Source: SSC4 sp964443225
GTDB lineage: Bacteria; Chloroflexota; Anaerolineae; SSC4; Amarolineaceae
Assembly (NCBI GenBank): GCA_964443225.1
Contig: CAYUCC010000023.1
Coordinates: 1 to 64,000 of the forward strand
DNA: 64,000 nt
Direction: 5' to 3'
Shown here piece after piece: positions 42,493 to 51,290 of this stretch. The notes below the pieces were generated by a model. It had not been told where the DNA came from, did no database searches, and saw only the letters and a list, made by a program, of their open reading frames with translations. A program made the translations under genes and the position numbers. How positions within the stretch are numbered: position 1 is the first letter of the stretch; every line of letters starts with the position of its first letter.

Positions 42493-43659
42493 TCATCCTT
42501 TGGGTTGTCCCCTCTTCAATGCCGCGCGATACACGGCCAGTGTTTCTTCGGCACAACGCCGCCACGAAAACTGGGCCGCGCGGTGGTGCCCCTGGTCGAT
42601 CAACGCCGCCCGCAAACCTGCATCGCTCGCCAGCGCAAAGAGGGCACCGGCCAGCCCATCGACGTCGGTAGGTATGATCAGTCGTGCCGCATCACCCACA
42701 ACCTCGGGCAGTGATGCGGCGTTGGAACAGATCACCGGTGTGCCACAGGCCATCGCCTCCAATGGCGGCAATCCAAAACCCTCGTACAGCGAAGGATAGA
42801 CAAAGGCCAGCGCCCCGCTGTACAACGCGGGCAGGTCTTCGTCGGCCACGTATCCCACAAAATGCACCCGGTCCGTGAGCTGCGCCTGCTCGACGGCGGC
42901 GTAGACTTCAGACTCGCGCCACATGGCCTTGCCCGCGATGACCAGGTGCACGTCGTCCACGTCACCGTGGCGCCGCAGACGGGCAAACGCCTCGATCAGG
43001 CGCGCCATATTCTTGCGCGGCTGCAGGTTGCCCAGGGCAAAAAAATACCGGCCAGCCGCGGCAGCGGGCAAACCGTAGCGGGCCCGCACCGTCTCCCGCT
43101 GCGCCGGGTCGGCAACCGGTACAAACTGCTCAGCGGCCGCTTCGTAAGTGACGGCCACGCGCGCCGGCGCAATCCCGTAGCGGTCGACGATCTCGCGACG
43201 CGCGTGGTTGGAGACGGTGATGATGCACGCCGCACGCCGCATGGTCATGGGTACGAGCGTGGACAACATCCAGCGGTCGCGCGGTGAAAAGAACTGCGGG
43301 TAGCGCGTGTACGAAATGTCGTGCACGGTGACGACGAAGGGGCACGTGCCGACCGGCGGGGCTACGTAGGTTACGTGCAGCAGGTCGATCCGGTCGCAAC
43401 GCGTGGCCGCCGGCATGGCGAACGGAATCCGCAGCGGTGCCGCTGCCGGGCGGATCTGGCGCACACGCGGGTGATGCACCGGTGCCAGCTGTGCCTGCAG
43501 GCGCGCGGGATGCGTCGTATACAATACAAATTCCAATGGGTGCGTCACCTCACGCGGCAGGGCCAGCAGCGCCCGCACCAGGTTCAAGGTGTAGGTTTCA
43601 TTGCCGGTTTCGCGTTCGCCCACCATGTGGGCATCGATCGCCACATTCACGCCAACCAC
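42493..43659 (-). CDS. Glycosyltransferase family 4
   Basis: 388 residues with the GT-B two-domain pattern: N-terminal VAIDAHMVGERETGNETYTLNLV, central HDISYTRYPQFFS, and C-terminal donor-binding segments FALGNLQPRKNMARLIEAF and PSLYEGFGLPPLEAMACGTPV. Probably adds a hexose or deoxyhexose to the lipid-linked glycan. The frame opens at a GTG (43659), and nearby GTG codons are alternatives. It follows an alkaline-phosphatase-superfamily gene after 34 bp. Confidence 0.93.
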   Translation of the reverse strand: MVGVNVAIDAHMVGERETGNETYTLNLVRALLALPREVTHPLEFVLYTTHPARLQAQLAPVHHPRVRQIRPAAAPLRIPFAMPAATRCDRIDLLHVTYVAPPVGTCPFVVTVHDISYTRYPQFFSPRDRWMLSTLVPMTMRRAACIITVSNHARREIVDRYGIAPARVAVTYEAAAEQFVPVADPAQRETVRARYGLPAAAAGRYFFALGNLQPRKNMARLIEAFARLRRHGDVDDVHLVIAGKAMWRESEVYAAVEQAQLTDRVHFVGYVADEDLPALYSGALAFVYPSLYEGFGLPPLEAMACGTPVICSNAASLPEVVGDAARLIIPTDVDGLAGALFALASDAGLRAALIDQGHHRAAQFSWRRCAEETLAVYRAALKRGQPKG

Positions 43660-43693
43660 CGCCTGCGTGCGTCAACTCCCAACTTGTTTCGTC

Positions 43694-45376
43694 TCACGCG
43701 ATATACCCCAGGCCGCGTAATCGTTCCTCGAGCGCCGCCTGGTCCTCCATGGTCATGGTCTGCGGTACTGCCGCCACGTCGCCCGTGGCACCGGTACCCT
43801 GCACCGGTCGCCGGGCGACGAAGTCTGGCTCGAACAATTCGGTCAGCACGCGGCCATCGAAATCGGCAGGTACCGGCTGGCCCAGCAGCCACAGAATCGT
43901 CGGTGCCAGGTCGACAATACTGGCGCGTGGCAGCGTGACACCCGATCGCACGTGCGGCCCGTAGGCCAACAAAATCCCGTCGCGCGCGTGGTCACCCGTC
44001 TGGCCGGTGTAGGCAAACGGTGCATCCGCCCACGGCTCACCCGCCGAAAAATGGGTGCGCCTTTCGGCCGGGTACTCCTGCCACACCACGCGCAAATCGG
44101 GGCTCCAATCGACGAAGGGCCCCTGGTAGATCTCTTCACGTTTCCAGACTTCGGCCACGACCCGCTCCCCCGTTTGCGGCTCACACAGCGCCAACAGACG
44201 GGCCGCAATTTCATCGCGTAACGCCTCGTACTCGGCGCCAGGTGCCACGATCCCTTCGGCTTCGCGGCCGCGCACGTTGAGGCTGATGCCGTTATCGGAA
44301 GCCCAAAAGGCGCGCGTCTGCGACCAATCGACGCTGCTGGTGAAGGCAAACTCGCGCAGCCGGCTGGCGGTGCCCCAGCCCGGCAGCACCTTACGCAGCA
44401 TCTGCCGCGCCGGATGTGCCAGCCCCAGGCGCTGCAAGGTGCGGCGTGCGGTTTGTAGACCACTGGCAGCGAAACTCGGTCGTCCCCCTTTCAGCGCCAG
44501 GTAGCCGTTCTGCTGCAGCCAGACGTTGGGGTAAAAGAAGCGGTGGACACCGGCAAACCCATGATCGGACATCACGAAGAGAACCGTGTTGCCCGCTGGA
44601 TCGACCACATCGCGCAGCAGATCGCCCAGGATGGCATCCGCTGCGCGGTAGTGATTTTCGATTTCCCCACCGAAGCGCGCCGCCAGTGCCGGATCGTGCC
44701 GCGGATGGCTGGGGTCCATGTCGTCCCACAGGTAGGTCATGATGCGGTCAGTTTCAGAGTAGACGACGTGACACAGGTCCCAATCCGGCACCTGCTGCAT
44801 GAGAAAGCGCGTCGCCTGGGCGCGGGCGGCGGTACCCTGGCGCACGTTGTGGGCCACTGCCGCCTTGGTCTGCACCCGATCGGCACTGGCCGCGGCCGAC
44901 TCGATCAGGTAGTCGGGCACTGCGGCATACAGCGCCTCGCGCAGCTCGGCCGGGTAGGTAAACTGGCTGCGTGGGCTGGGCGTCAGCATGCACCCCACCA
45001 GCGCCCCGTTGACCGGCTGCGGCGGATAGGTCACCGGGCTGTTCATGACGATGACCCGCTTCTCGGCATCACTCAACAGGGCCCACAACGTCGGCGCCTG
45101 CACGTGCGCCGCGTTGATCAACTCCACCCCGTACTGCCCCGGCATGCGGCGGGCAAAATCGAAATAACCGTGTTTCCCCGGATGTTTCCCCGTCGCAAAT
45201 GACACCCACGCCGGCCCACTCACATACGGAATCGTCGACCGCAGCTCCGCCCGCGCCCCCGCCGCCTGCAGCCGCGCCAGCGTCGGCAGCTTGTTTTCAC
45301 GCACCCACGGATCGATCAACCAAAACGTCGCCGCATCCAACCCCACCACCAAAACGCGCAGCTTCGTGTCCATCAT
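43694..45376 (-). CDS. Alkaline-phosphatase-superfamily enzyme (paralogue A)
   Basis: 560 residues without a signal peptide. Metal site 1 is in LVVGLDAATFWLI, the nucleophile region in GPAWVSFATGKHPGKHG, and further metal ligands in MSDHGFAGVHRFFYPNVWL; the C-terminal part carries DHARDGILLAYGPHVRSG. The fold covers type I phosphodiesterases and nucleotide pyrophosphatases, and the true substrate is unknown. Two paralogues lie in the same locus. Two ATGs (45376, 45373) follow a GGGAGTA array that can serve as the ribosome binding site. The 5' side borders the assembly gap. Confidence 0.9.
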   Translation of the reverse strand: MMDTKLRVLVVGLDAATFWLIDPWVRENKLPTLARLQAAGARAELRSTIPYVSGPAWVSFATGKHPGKHGYFDFARRMPGQYGVELINAAHVQAPTLWALLSDAEKRVIVMNSPVTYPPQPVNGALVGCMLTPSPRSQFTYPAELREALYAAVPDYLIESAAASADRVQTKAAVAHNVRQGTAARAQATRFLMQQVPDWDLCHVVYSETDRIMTYLWDDMDPSHPRHDPALAARFGGEIENHYRAADAILGDLLRDVVDPAGNTVLFVMSDHGFAGVHRFFYPNVWLQQNGYLALKGGRPSFAASGLQTARRTLQRLGLAHPARQMLRKVLPGWGTASRLREFAFTSSVDWSQTRAFWASDNGISLNVRGREAEGIVAPGAEYEALRDEIAARLLALCEPQTGERVVAEVWKREEIYQGPFVDWSPDLRVVWQEYPAERRTHFSAGEPWADAPFAYTGQTGDHARDGILLAYGPHVRSGVTLPRASIVDLAPTILWLLGQPVPADFDGRVLTELFEPDFVARRPVQGTGATGDVAAVPQTMTMEDQAALEERLRGLGYIA

Positions 45377-45402
45377 ACTCCCTACTCCCTACTCCCTACT
45401 CC
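45377..45402. repeat. GGGAGTA array beside the assembly gap
   Basis: Three and a half near-perfect 7-base units (ACTCCCT on the plus strand) directly before the start codon of paralogue A, running into the run of N. Confidence 0.85.
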
Positions 45403-45502
45403 NNNNNNNNNNNNNNNNNNNNNNNNNNNNNNNNNNNNNNNNNNNNNNNNNNNNNNNNNNNNNNNNNNNNNNNNNNNNNNNNNNNNNNNNNNNNNNNNNN
45501 NN
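45403..45502. other. Assembly gap (100 N)
   Basis: A run of exactly 100 N, the usual length for a gap of unknown size. It starts inside a low-complexity array and removes the 3' end of a glycosyltransferase gene. The true length of missing sequence cannot be stated. Confidence 0.99.
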
Positions 45503-46421
45503 CCGTAATCCCAAACCGCCCGGCACGAAAATCCTGCACCCCACGCCACATGGCCTGCGCCACCTCGGGCTGGCCCTGCACGGCGAACACCGCGGCCTTG
45601 ACCGCCCACCACAGCGGCCAGATCGCATAAAAACGCGCCTTCTGGCTGCCGTGGGCGTGTTTGGCGATCGTCAGCAGCCGGTTACGCGTCATGTGGTACC
45701 AGACGAACGGCTGGCCCTGGCGCGTCGAGCTGGTGCCCACATGATGCACGACGGTGGCCGCTGGCACGTACACCAGCGGCTGCGCGGCGTGTGCCAGGCG
45801 TAAGCTCAAATCGACGTCCTCGCCCATGAAAAAATAGCGTTCGTCGAACAGACCCGCGTCACCCAGAATCGTGCGGCGCACCAGCAGGGCGCAGCCGGTG
45901 GCAAACCCGGTGATTCCCTCACGATCCCCCAATCCTTCGTCCAGCACACCGTGGGCGTGGTGTACGCCGGCACCCATCTTCCAGTCGATGTGCCCACCCG
46001 CATACCACAGGTGCTGGCCATCCGGCAGATAGATCTTGGGCACCACGGCGCCCGCCTGAGGCCAACGTGCCAGGGCCGCCGCCAGTTGTGGCAGCGTTTC
46101 AGCGTTGACGAACGCGTCGTTGTTGAGCAGAAACAGGTAATCAGGCGCCCCATGCGCCAGGGCCGCCTGGATTCCCAGGTTGTTGCCCCGCGCAAATCCC
46201 AGGTTTTCACCCGCCTCGACCACCGTCAGGGCTGCAAAATGGGCACGCAGGACCGCCACCGAATCGTCCTGCGAACCGTTGTCGACGACGATGATCGTCG
46301 CCGCGTCCTGGCCGGCCTGTACCAGCGTCCCGACACAGGCCAGGGTCGTGGCACAGCCGTTCCAGTTGACGATCACCGTGGCGACGGTTGGTTGCGCAGC
46401 GTTTGTGCGGTTCTCGGTCAT
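45503..46421 (-). CDS. Glycosyltransferase family 2, 3' end lost in gap
   Basis: 306 residues are visible. GT-A fold motifs: VATVIVNWNGCATTLACV at the start, IIVVDNGSQDDSV, NLGFARGNNLGIQ, FLLNNDAFV, and TGFATGCALLVRR with FFMGEDVDLSLR, as in rhamnosyltransferase-like GT2 enzymes. The C-terminal end is missing at the N run, but little seems lost by comparison with family length. The ATG overlaps the O-antigen ligase stop by 4 bp. It would add a sugar to the lipid-linked glycan. Confidence 0.9.
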
Positions 46422-47905
46422 GGCGCAGCCTCGCGCAGCGCGGCCAGCGGAATGGCAGCCACCACCCAGAGGTACCCGAGCAGCTGCAGGTCCTGCATCA
46501 ACGGCAAAAAGGTGAAGGCCACCAACGCACCCAGCCAGGATGCCTGCGCAGCCAGGTTGATCGCCTCGAAGAACGGATCACCGCTGCGCCCGCGCTGGCG
46601 GCGCAGCGTCCACACCATGAGCAGCAGGACCCCCACGACGAAGAGGGTTCCGAAGATACCGATTTCCATCATCATCTGCAGGTACGAGCTCTCCACGTGC
46701 TCGATGCTGACCTCGTTGGCGAACTTCAAGGCACGCGGTCCTGCCATCCCCATGCCAATCCCGGCCGGGTGTTCCAAGATGAAGGGAATCGAAGCCTCGT
46801 ACGAGGCCAGGTGCCCGACCGCCGAGGGATCGTTGAGGTTGATGGCACGCGTGATGCGCGCCACCAAACCGACGCGTTCGGCGCCGACCACCATCAACGC
46901 GGCGACCAGGACCAGGGCCAGGATCGTGCCCGGCCGGCGCAGCACATACTGCGCGGTCCGCCCCAGATTGCGCAGGCCAATTTCCAGCACTGCCAACGTC
47001 AGGAGCATCACCACCAGGCCAATCAAGGCGCTGCGCGAATAGGTGTACAGTATACAGGCACCTGCCAGCGCCGATATGCCGACGAGCACGTAACGCTGCC
47101 ACAGGGGACGCTGCGGCTGGATCAACAGCACCAGGCAGATCGCCACCGTAACCATCATCATCAGTCCCAGCTCGTTGGGGCTGGTAACCGTCGCCACAGC
47201 CCGCAAATGCGGCTGGCGCTCGACCTCGGCAGTGTAAAAAGCCGTTGGAATCGTGCCATCCGCCTCGCGAAAACCCCAGTTGTAGAGGTCGGTGAAGGTC
47301 CACGCCCGCACCTGGTAAATGCCAAAAACCGCCATGACGACACTGACGAGCAGCATGCCCACGACCAGCCATTTCAGCTCGCGTCGCGTGACCGGCATCG
47401 CCCGCAGCAAATAAAACAGCACCAGCGGCTCGAGATAGTTGCGGAAACCGTAGATTCCGATACTCAGACGCGGGCCAACGAAGACGTACAGCCCCATGAT
47501 CACCGCAACGACCAGCAGTCCCAGGTCGAAGGGGTAGATCGCCACACGGAACCGGTCCTGCCCCAGCAGGCGACGCACCGCCAGCACACCGGCCAGCAGC
47601 ACCAGCACCCCTTCTTTCCAGTAGGTGAACAGTTCGATCGTGCCAGAACCCAGGTTTAACGGCCCCGTCATGACCCGTACGGCAAACACGTGGAAGGGCA
47701 AAAGAAACAGGAGCAGGGCAAACAGGTAGAAAGGCCGCCACCAGGCAAGCATCACAGCCGCCGCAGCAAAGACGACCCCTACCGCCGCAAACGGGGCGCG
47801 AACGGCCAGCAACGCCATCAGCGCCGCCAGGACGGCCCCGGCGAGGATGATAACCGGGCTCAGACGTACGCGTGATCTCACCACCGGCTGCCCACCCACG
47901 GTCAC
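46418..47905 (-). CDS. O-antigen ligase-like polymerase (WaaL/Wzy type)
   Basis: 495 residues with about 12 hydrophobic segments and an O-antigen-ligase core in the middle (about 215-380). That includes a long extracytoplasmic loop (the HPAGIGMGMAGPRALK region) with the catalytic-loop pattern of WaaL/Wzy proteins. The GTG start at 47905 overlaps the upstream stop (GTGA); the frame upstream of it is only the antisense of another reading frame. It should polymerise or ligate glycan repeat units outside the membrane. Confidence 0.87.
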   Translation of the reverse strand: MTVGGQPVVRSRVRLSPVIILAGAVLAALMALLAVRAPFAAVGVVFAAAAVMLAWWRPFYLFALLLFLLPFHVFAVRVMTGPLNLGSGTIELFTYWKEGVLVLLAGVLAVRRLLGQDRFRVAIYPFDLGLLVVAVIMGLYVFVGPRLSIGIYGFRNYLEPLVLFYLLRAMPVTRRELKWLVVGMLLVSVVMAVFGIYQVRAWTFTDLYNWGFREADGTIPTAFYTAEVERQPHLRAVATVTSPNELGLMMMVTVAICLVLLIQPQRPLWQRYVLVGISALAGACILYTYSRSALIGLVVMLLTLAVLEIGLRNLGRTAQYVLRRPGTILALVLVAALMVVGAERVGLVARITRAINLNDPSAVGHLASYEASIPFILEHPAGIGMGMAGPRALKFANEVSIEHVESSYLQMMMEIGIFGTLFVVGVLLLMVWTLRRQRGRSGDPFFEAINLAAQASWLGALVAFTFLPLMQDLQLLGYLWVVAAIPLAALREAAP

Positions 47906-49641
47906 AAGTACCCCAATCCGGCCAGACGATCGGCCAATTTCTGCGCGTCGGCATCGTCGTACGTGACATCGGCACTGCCAGGGGTTGCAACCAGCTGCCC
48001 ATCGTGGCGGATCGGTTGAACAGTCAACATCTCCGGGGTAAAGAGATCGGCCAGGACACGACCATCCATCCAGGTCGGTATCGGCTCCCCGAGGAGGTAT
48101 AACACGGTCGGTGCCACGTCGGTGATGCTGGCGTGCGGCAGCCACTGCCCCTCCTGTACACCGCGGCCGCGAGCCAGGAAGATGCCGTGCAGGCGATGGC
48201 AGCCGGTGACGCGACGTCCCTGCATCTCTTCGACACTCAGATGACGCACGGGCGCCGTTCCCTGATACGCCCCGCGCGGCCGGAACAGGTCCGGGTACGC
48301 AGCCTCAATCACCAGGTCCGGAAAACGTTCTACGTAGGGGCCGCTGAAGCGTTCTTCGCGGCGCCACACCCGTTTGATGAGCTGCTGCCCGGTGTGCGGG
48401 TCGCGCAGCGCGGGCAGGGTTTCGATGATGCGGGTACGCAGGGATTCGTACAGCTCACCGGGCTCGACGATACCGTGTGGATCGCGCCCACGCAGGTTGA
48501 TCCAGATGTTGCCGCGCACCTCTTCCGAATAAGCCAGCGTACTGCTCCAATCGATGCCGGGAAAAAACGATTCTTCACCCAGCGTGGTCCGGAAACGATC
48601 GGGCCACAGGTGGCGCAGGCGCGAGAGGGTGCTGAACGACACGCGCCCATAGAGAGCGTGTTTGCTGCGCTCCACGGCCTGCGCCGCCAACCACTTGGCC
48701 ATCCGGCGCGGCGAACGGGGACTGCCCGCGGCATGCAGCGTCAATAACCCTTGCTCCGCCAGCCACAGATTGAGGTGAATCTCGATGTCTTCCAACGGTC
48801 CTTCACCGTGATCGGACACGACGAGCACGTACACGTCGGGCGGCAGGGTCTGCAAAAACTCGCCCAGGCGTTGGTCGGCCCGCTGGTACACCTGCAGCAG
48901 GGGGTCCTCTGTGAAGTGCTCGGCACGACCCTGCGCATCGTACAGCGGGTGCGCCGGGTCGTGATATTTCCACAAAAAGTGGGCCGCACCATCCAGGGCA
49001 CTCACCACGAAGAAGCACAAATCCCAGGGTTCGCGCTGCATCAGGTTGGTGACCACGGCAAAACGCACGTCGATCTCCCGCTGCAGCTCGCTCAGCACCT
49101 TGTCGGCGCGTTGAGCCGTGCTGTACTTCCAATCATCCGGTACGATCACGTAGGGCTGCCCATTGGCCAGAGCCGTCAGCTCCGCTTTCAGCTCAAGCGG
49201 GTAGGTGAAGGCGGCACCCATGCCCGGCGTATCCCAACCCGAAACCAGCACCCCGTTGACCGCCTCGGGCGGAAAAGTCATCGGCACATTGAGCACGATC
49301 ACATGCCGCCCGGCCTGGCTGAGCAGCGTCCACAACGCCGGCAGGGAACGAAAGCTGGCGTTGGTCAGACGAAAGCCGTAGGTGCGAAAGTCGCGTTCCC
49401 AAAAGTCGAAGATGCGGTGTTTGCCCTGGTTGGCACCGGTCACCATCGATGACCAGGCCTGGGCGGTAAAGGGGTGCAGGACCGATTCCAACGGGGCGGC
49501 GGTGCTTTCATCCAGCAGCCGGGCCAGGGTCGGCAGTTTGCCGGCCTGGACCCAGGGTGTAATCAAATCGAAGGTGGCGCCATCCAACCCGATGACAACG
49601 ACACGATTTTTGGCAGTCAAACGTTCACCTGTCCCATTCAC
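47902..49641 (-). CDS. Alkaline-phosphatase-superfamily enzyme (paralogue B)
   Basis: 579 residues, no signal peptide. VVVIGLDGATFDLITPW carries metal-site residues, AQAWSSMVTGANQGKHR the nucleophile region, and LVVSDHGEGPLEDIEIHLN the second metal site; a final segment RGVQEGQWLPHASI is typical of the group. GTG 49641 overlaps the upstream stop; TTG 49620 with a better AGGTG upstream is an alternative. Clearly a paralogue of the enzymes at 43694 and 49638, with the same domain order. Substrate unknown; a phosphodiester on the glycan or lipid carrier is possible. Confidence 0.88.
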   Translation of the reverse strand: MNGTGERLTAKNRVVVIGLDGATFDLITPWVQAGKLPTLARLLDESTAAPLESVLHPFTAQAWSSMVTGANQGKHRIFDFWERDFRTYGFRLTNASFRSLPALWTLLSQAGRHVIVLNVPMTFPPEAVNGVLVSGWDTPGMGAAFTYPLELKAELTALANGQPYVIVPDDWKYSTAQRADKVLSELQREIDVRFAVVTNLMQREPWDLCFFVVSALDGAAHFLWKYHDPAHPLYDAQGRAEHFTEDPLLQVYQRADQRLGEFLQTLPPDVYVLVVSDHGEGPLEDIEIHLNLWLAEQGLLTLHAAGSPRSPRRMAKWLAAQAVERSKHALYGRVSFSTLSRLRHLWPDRFRTTLGEESFFPGIDWSSTLAYSEEVRGNIWINLRGRDPHGIVEPGELYESLRTRIIETLPALRDPHTGQQLIKRVWRREERFSGPYVERFPDLVIEAAYPDLFRPRGAYQGTAPVRHLSVEEMQGRRVTGCHRLHGIFLARGRGVQEGQWLPHASITDVAPTVLYLLGEPIPTWMDGRVLADLFTPEMLTVQPIRHDGQLVATPGSADVTYDDADAQKLADRLAGLGYL

Positions 49642-51290
49642 GACAAATACCCCAGTGCGGTCAACCGCTCGCGCAGGCTCGCCTCGTCGGCTTCCGACAG
49701 GGCTGGTGCAGCCAGCGGGCCGGGCAGTTCCAGGTTGGCCCCCTGATCGTCCCATCGCAGGGGATGAGCCGCCCGGTGGGCGGGCGTGAAGACCTCTTCC
49801 AACACGCGGCCATCGAAACCGGCCGGCACGGGCAGGTCGAGCGCATAAAAGAGGGTCGGCACCAGGTCAGGCAAACAGACCGGTGCTGGCAGCTGCCCAT
49901 GCTGAATCTCCGAACCCCAGGCCAGGAAGATACCGTCGGGCTGGTGCATGCCCTCACCTTCACCGGTGACATCGGTGAAGATGCGCCCCGGCGAGACCTC
50001 GGACGTTGGCTCGTAACCGGGTGCCAGCTCGTACACGATATCCGGCGCCTGGTCGACGAAGGGCCCGTGGTAGATCTCTTCCCGCAGATACACGGCGGTC
50101 ACAACCCGTTCGCCGCGGCGCGGGTCCATCAGCTGCAGCAGTCCGGTTTTGATCTGCTGGCGCAGGGTTTCGTACGTATCACCCGCCGGCACGACACCGT
50201 AGGGCTCGCGGCCCGCCAGGTTGATGTAGATCGCGTATTCGGACGCGACACCGGAGTAGGCCTGGGTTTGTGACCAGTCGAGGAGGCGGTTCACGGCAAA
50301 GGCCTGGCGACCGCGCAGCAGAACCTGGCGCGGTATCAGGCGTTTGAGCGCCCGCATGTACGGTTTGAGCACGCGACGTACGTCGGCCTTACCGGCGGCA
50401 TACCGCAGCAGCCCCTGGTTGGCCAGCCACTGGTCGATGTGCACACGCGTGTGGCGTGGTCCAAACCCGTGATCGGAGACGAAAAAGACCCGTGTCCCTT
50501 CCGCGGCGGCCTGTTCGAGCGTTCGCCCGATGCAGTCATCGATGGCGCGGTAGGCCGCTTCGACGGCAGCGTGCACCGGTGTGTGGGCGGGCTGCCGGCC
50601 GTTCAGTCCCAGGCTCTCTTCCAGGTAGCGCCAGGTGTAATGCTGCAGTCGATCGGGTGTTTCGTGAACGACCATCAAAAACTCGGCGCCGCGCGGCAAG
50701 AGCAGCTCCTCAAGGGCAGCCTGCCGCGCCAACAGCACCCGCCGCAGGTCATCGACCAGGGCCAGGCGCTGTTCAGGCGCGTGATAGTCGCGTTCGCGTT
50801 TCAAAATACGCAGGTCGATCGTATAGTCGCGGGCGCGCAGTGCGTCCGCCAGCTCTGCGGGCCAGGTGAATTCGCTCTCTTCCGACGGGGTCATCATACC
50901 GCTGACCAGCCAGCCGCGCACGGGACGCACCGGGTAGGTGATGGGCACGTTGAGCACCCCCACCTGCAGACCGGCCTGGCTGAGGTGTTCCCACAGCAGC
51001 GGAGCGCGGATCGCCGCCGCATTGACGAAGGTGCGTTCCAGCGAACGGTTCAGTGCGCGCTGGAATGCATACACCCCGTGCCGGCCAGGGTTCAACCCGG
51101 TCATGAAACTGCTCCACGCGGGCGCCGTCAGCGGCGGCAGGGTCGAGCGCAGCGGTGCGCGGGCGCCTTCGCGCACCAGGCGCGCCAGGTGCGGCATCCA
51201 GCCCTGCGCCATCATCGGGTCGATCAGGTCCCAGGTGCCGCCGTCAAGCCCGATCACGATGACGCGCGGCCGTGGTGTTGGATCAGACAT
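49638..51290 (-). CDS. Alkaline-phosphatase-superfamily enzyme (paralogue C)
   Basis: 550 residues, cytosolic by sequence. Landmarks: VIVIGLDGGTWDLIDP, APAWSSFMTGLNPGRHG, FFVSDHGFGPRHTRVHID and the C-terminal HQPDGIFLAWGSEIQHG. It overlaps the flippase stop by 8 bp and paralogue B by 4 bp, so all three genes are translationally linked. The phosphodiesterase-type fold is clear, but the reaction is not. Confidence 0.9.
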   Translation of the reverse strand: MSDPTPRPRVIVIGLDGGTWDLIDPMMAQGWMPHLARLVREGARAPLRSTLPPLTAPAWSSFMTGLNPGRHGVYAFQRALNRSLERTFVNAAAIRAPLLWEHLSQAGLQVGVLNVPITYPVRPVRGWLVSGMMTPSEESEFTWPAELADALRARDYTIDLRILKRERDYHAPEQRLALVDDLRRVLLARQAALEELLLPRGAEFLMVVHETPDRLQHYTWRYLEESLGLNGRQPAHTPVHAAVEAAYRAIDDCIGRTLEQAAAEGTRVFFVSDHGFGPRHTRVHIDQWLANQGLLRYAAGKADVRRVLKPYMRALKRLIPRQVLLRGRQAFAVNRLLDWSQTQAYSGVASEYAIYINLAGREPYGVVPAGDTYETLRQQIKTGLLQLMDPRRGERVVTAVYLREEIYHGPFVDQAPDIVYELAPGYEPTSEVSPGRIFTDVTGEGEGMHQPDGIFLAWGSEIQHGQLPAPVCLPDLVPTLFYALDLPVPAGFDGRVLEEVFTPAHRAAHPLRWDDQGANLELPGPLAAPALSEADEASLRERLTALGYLS

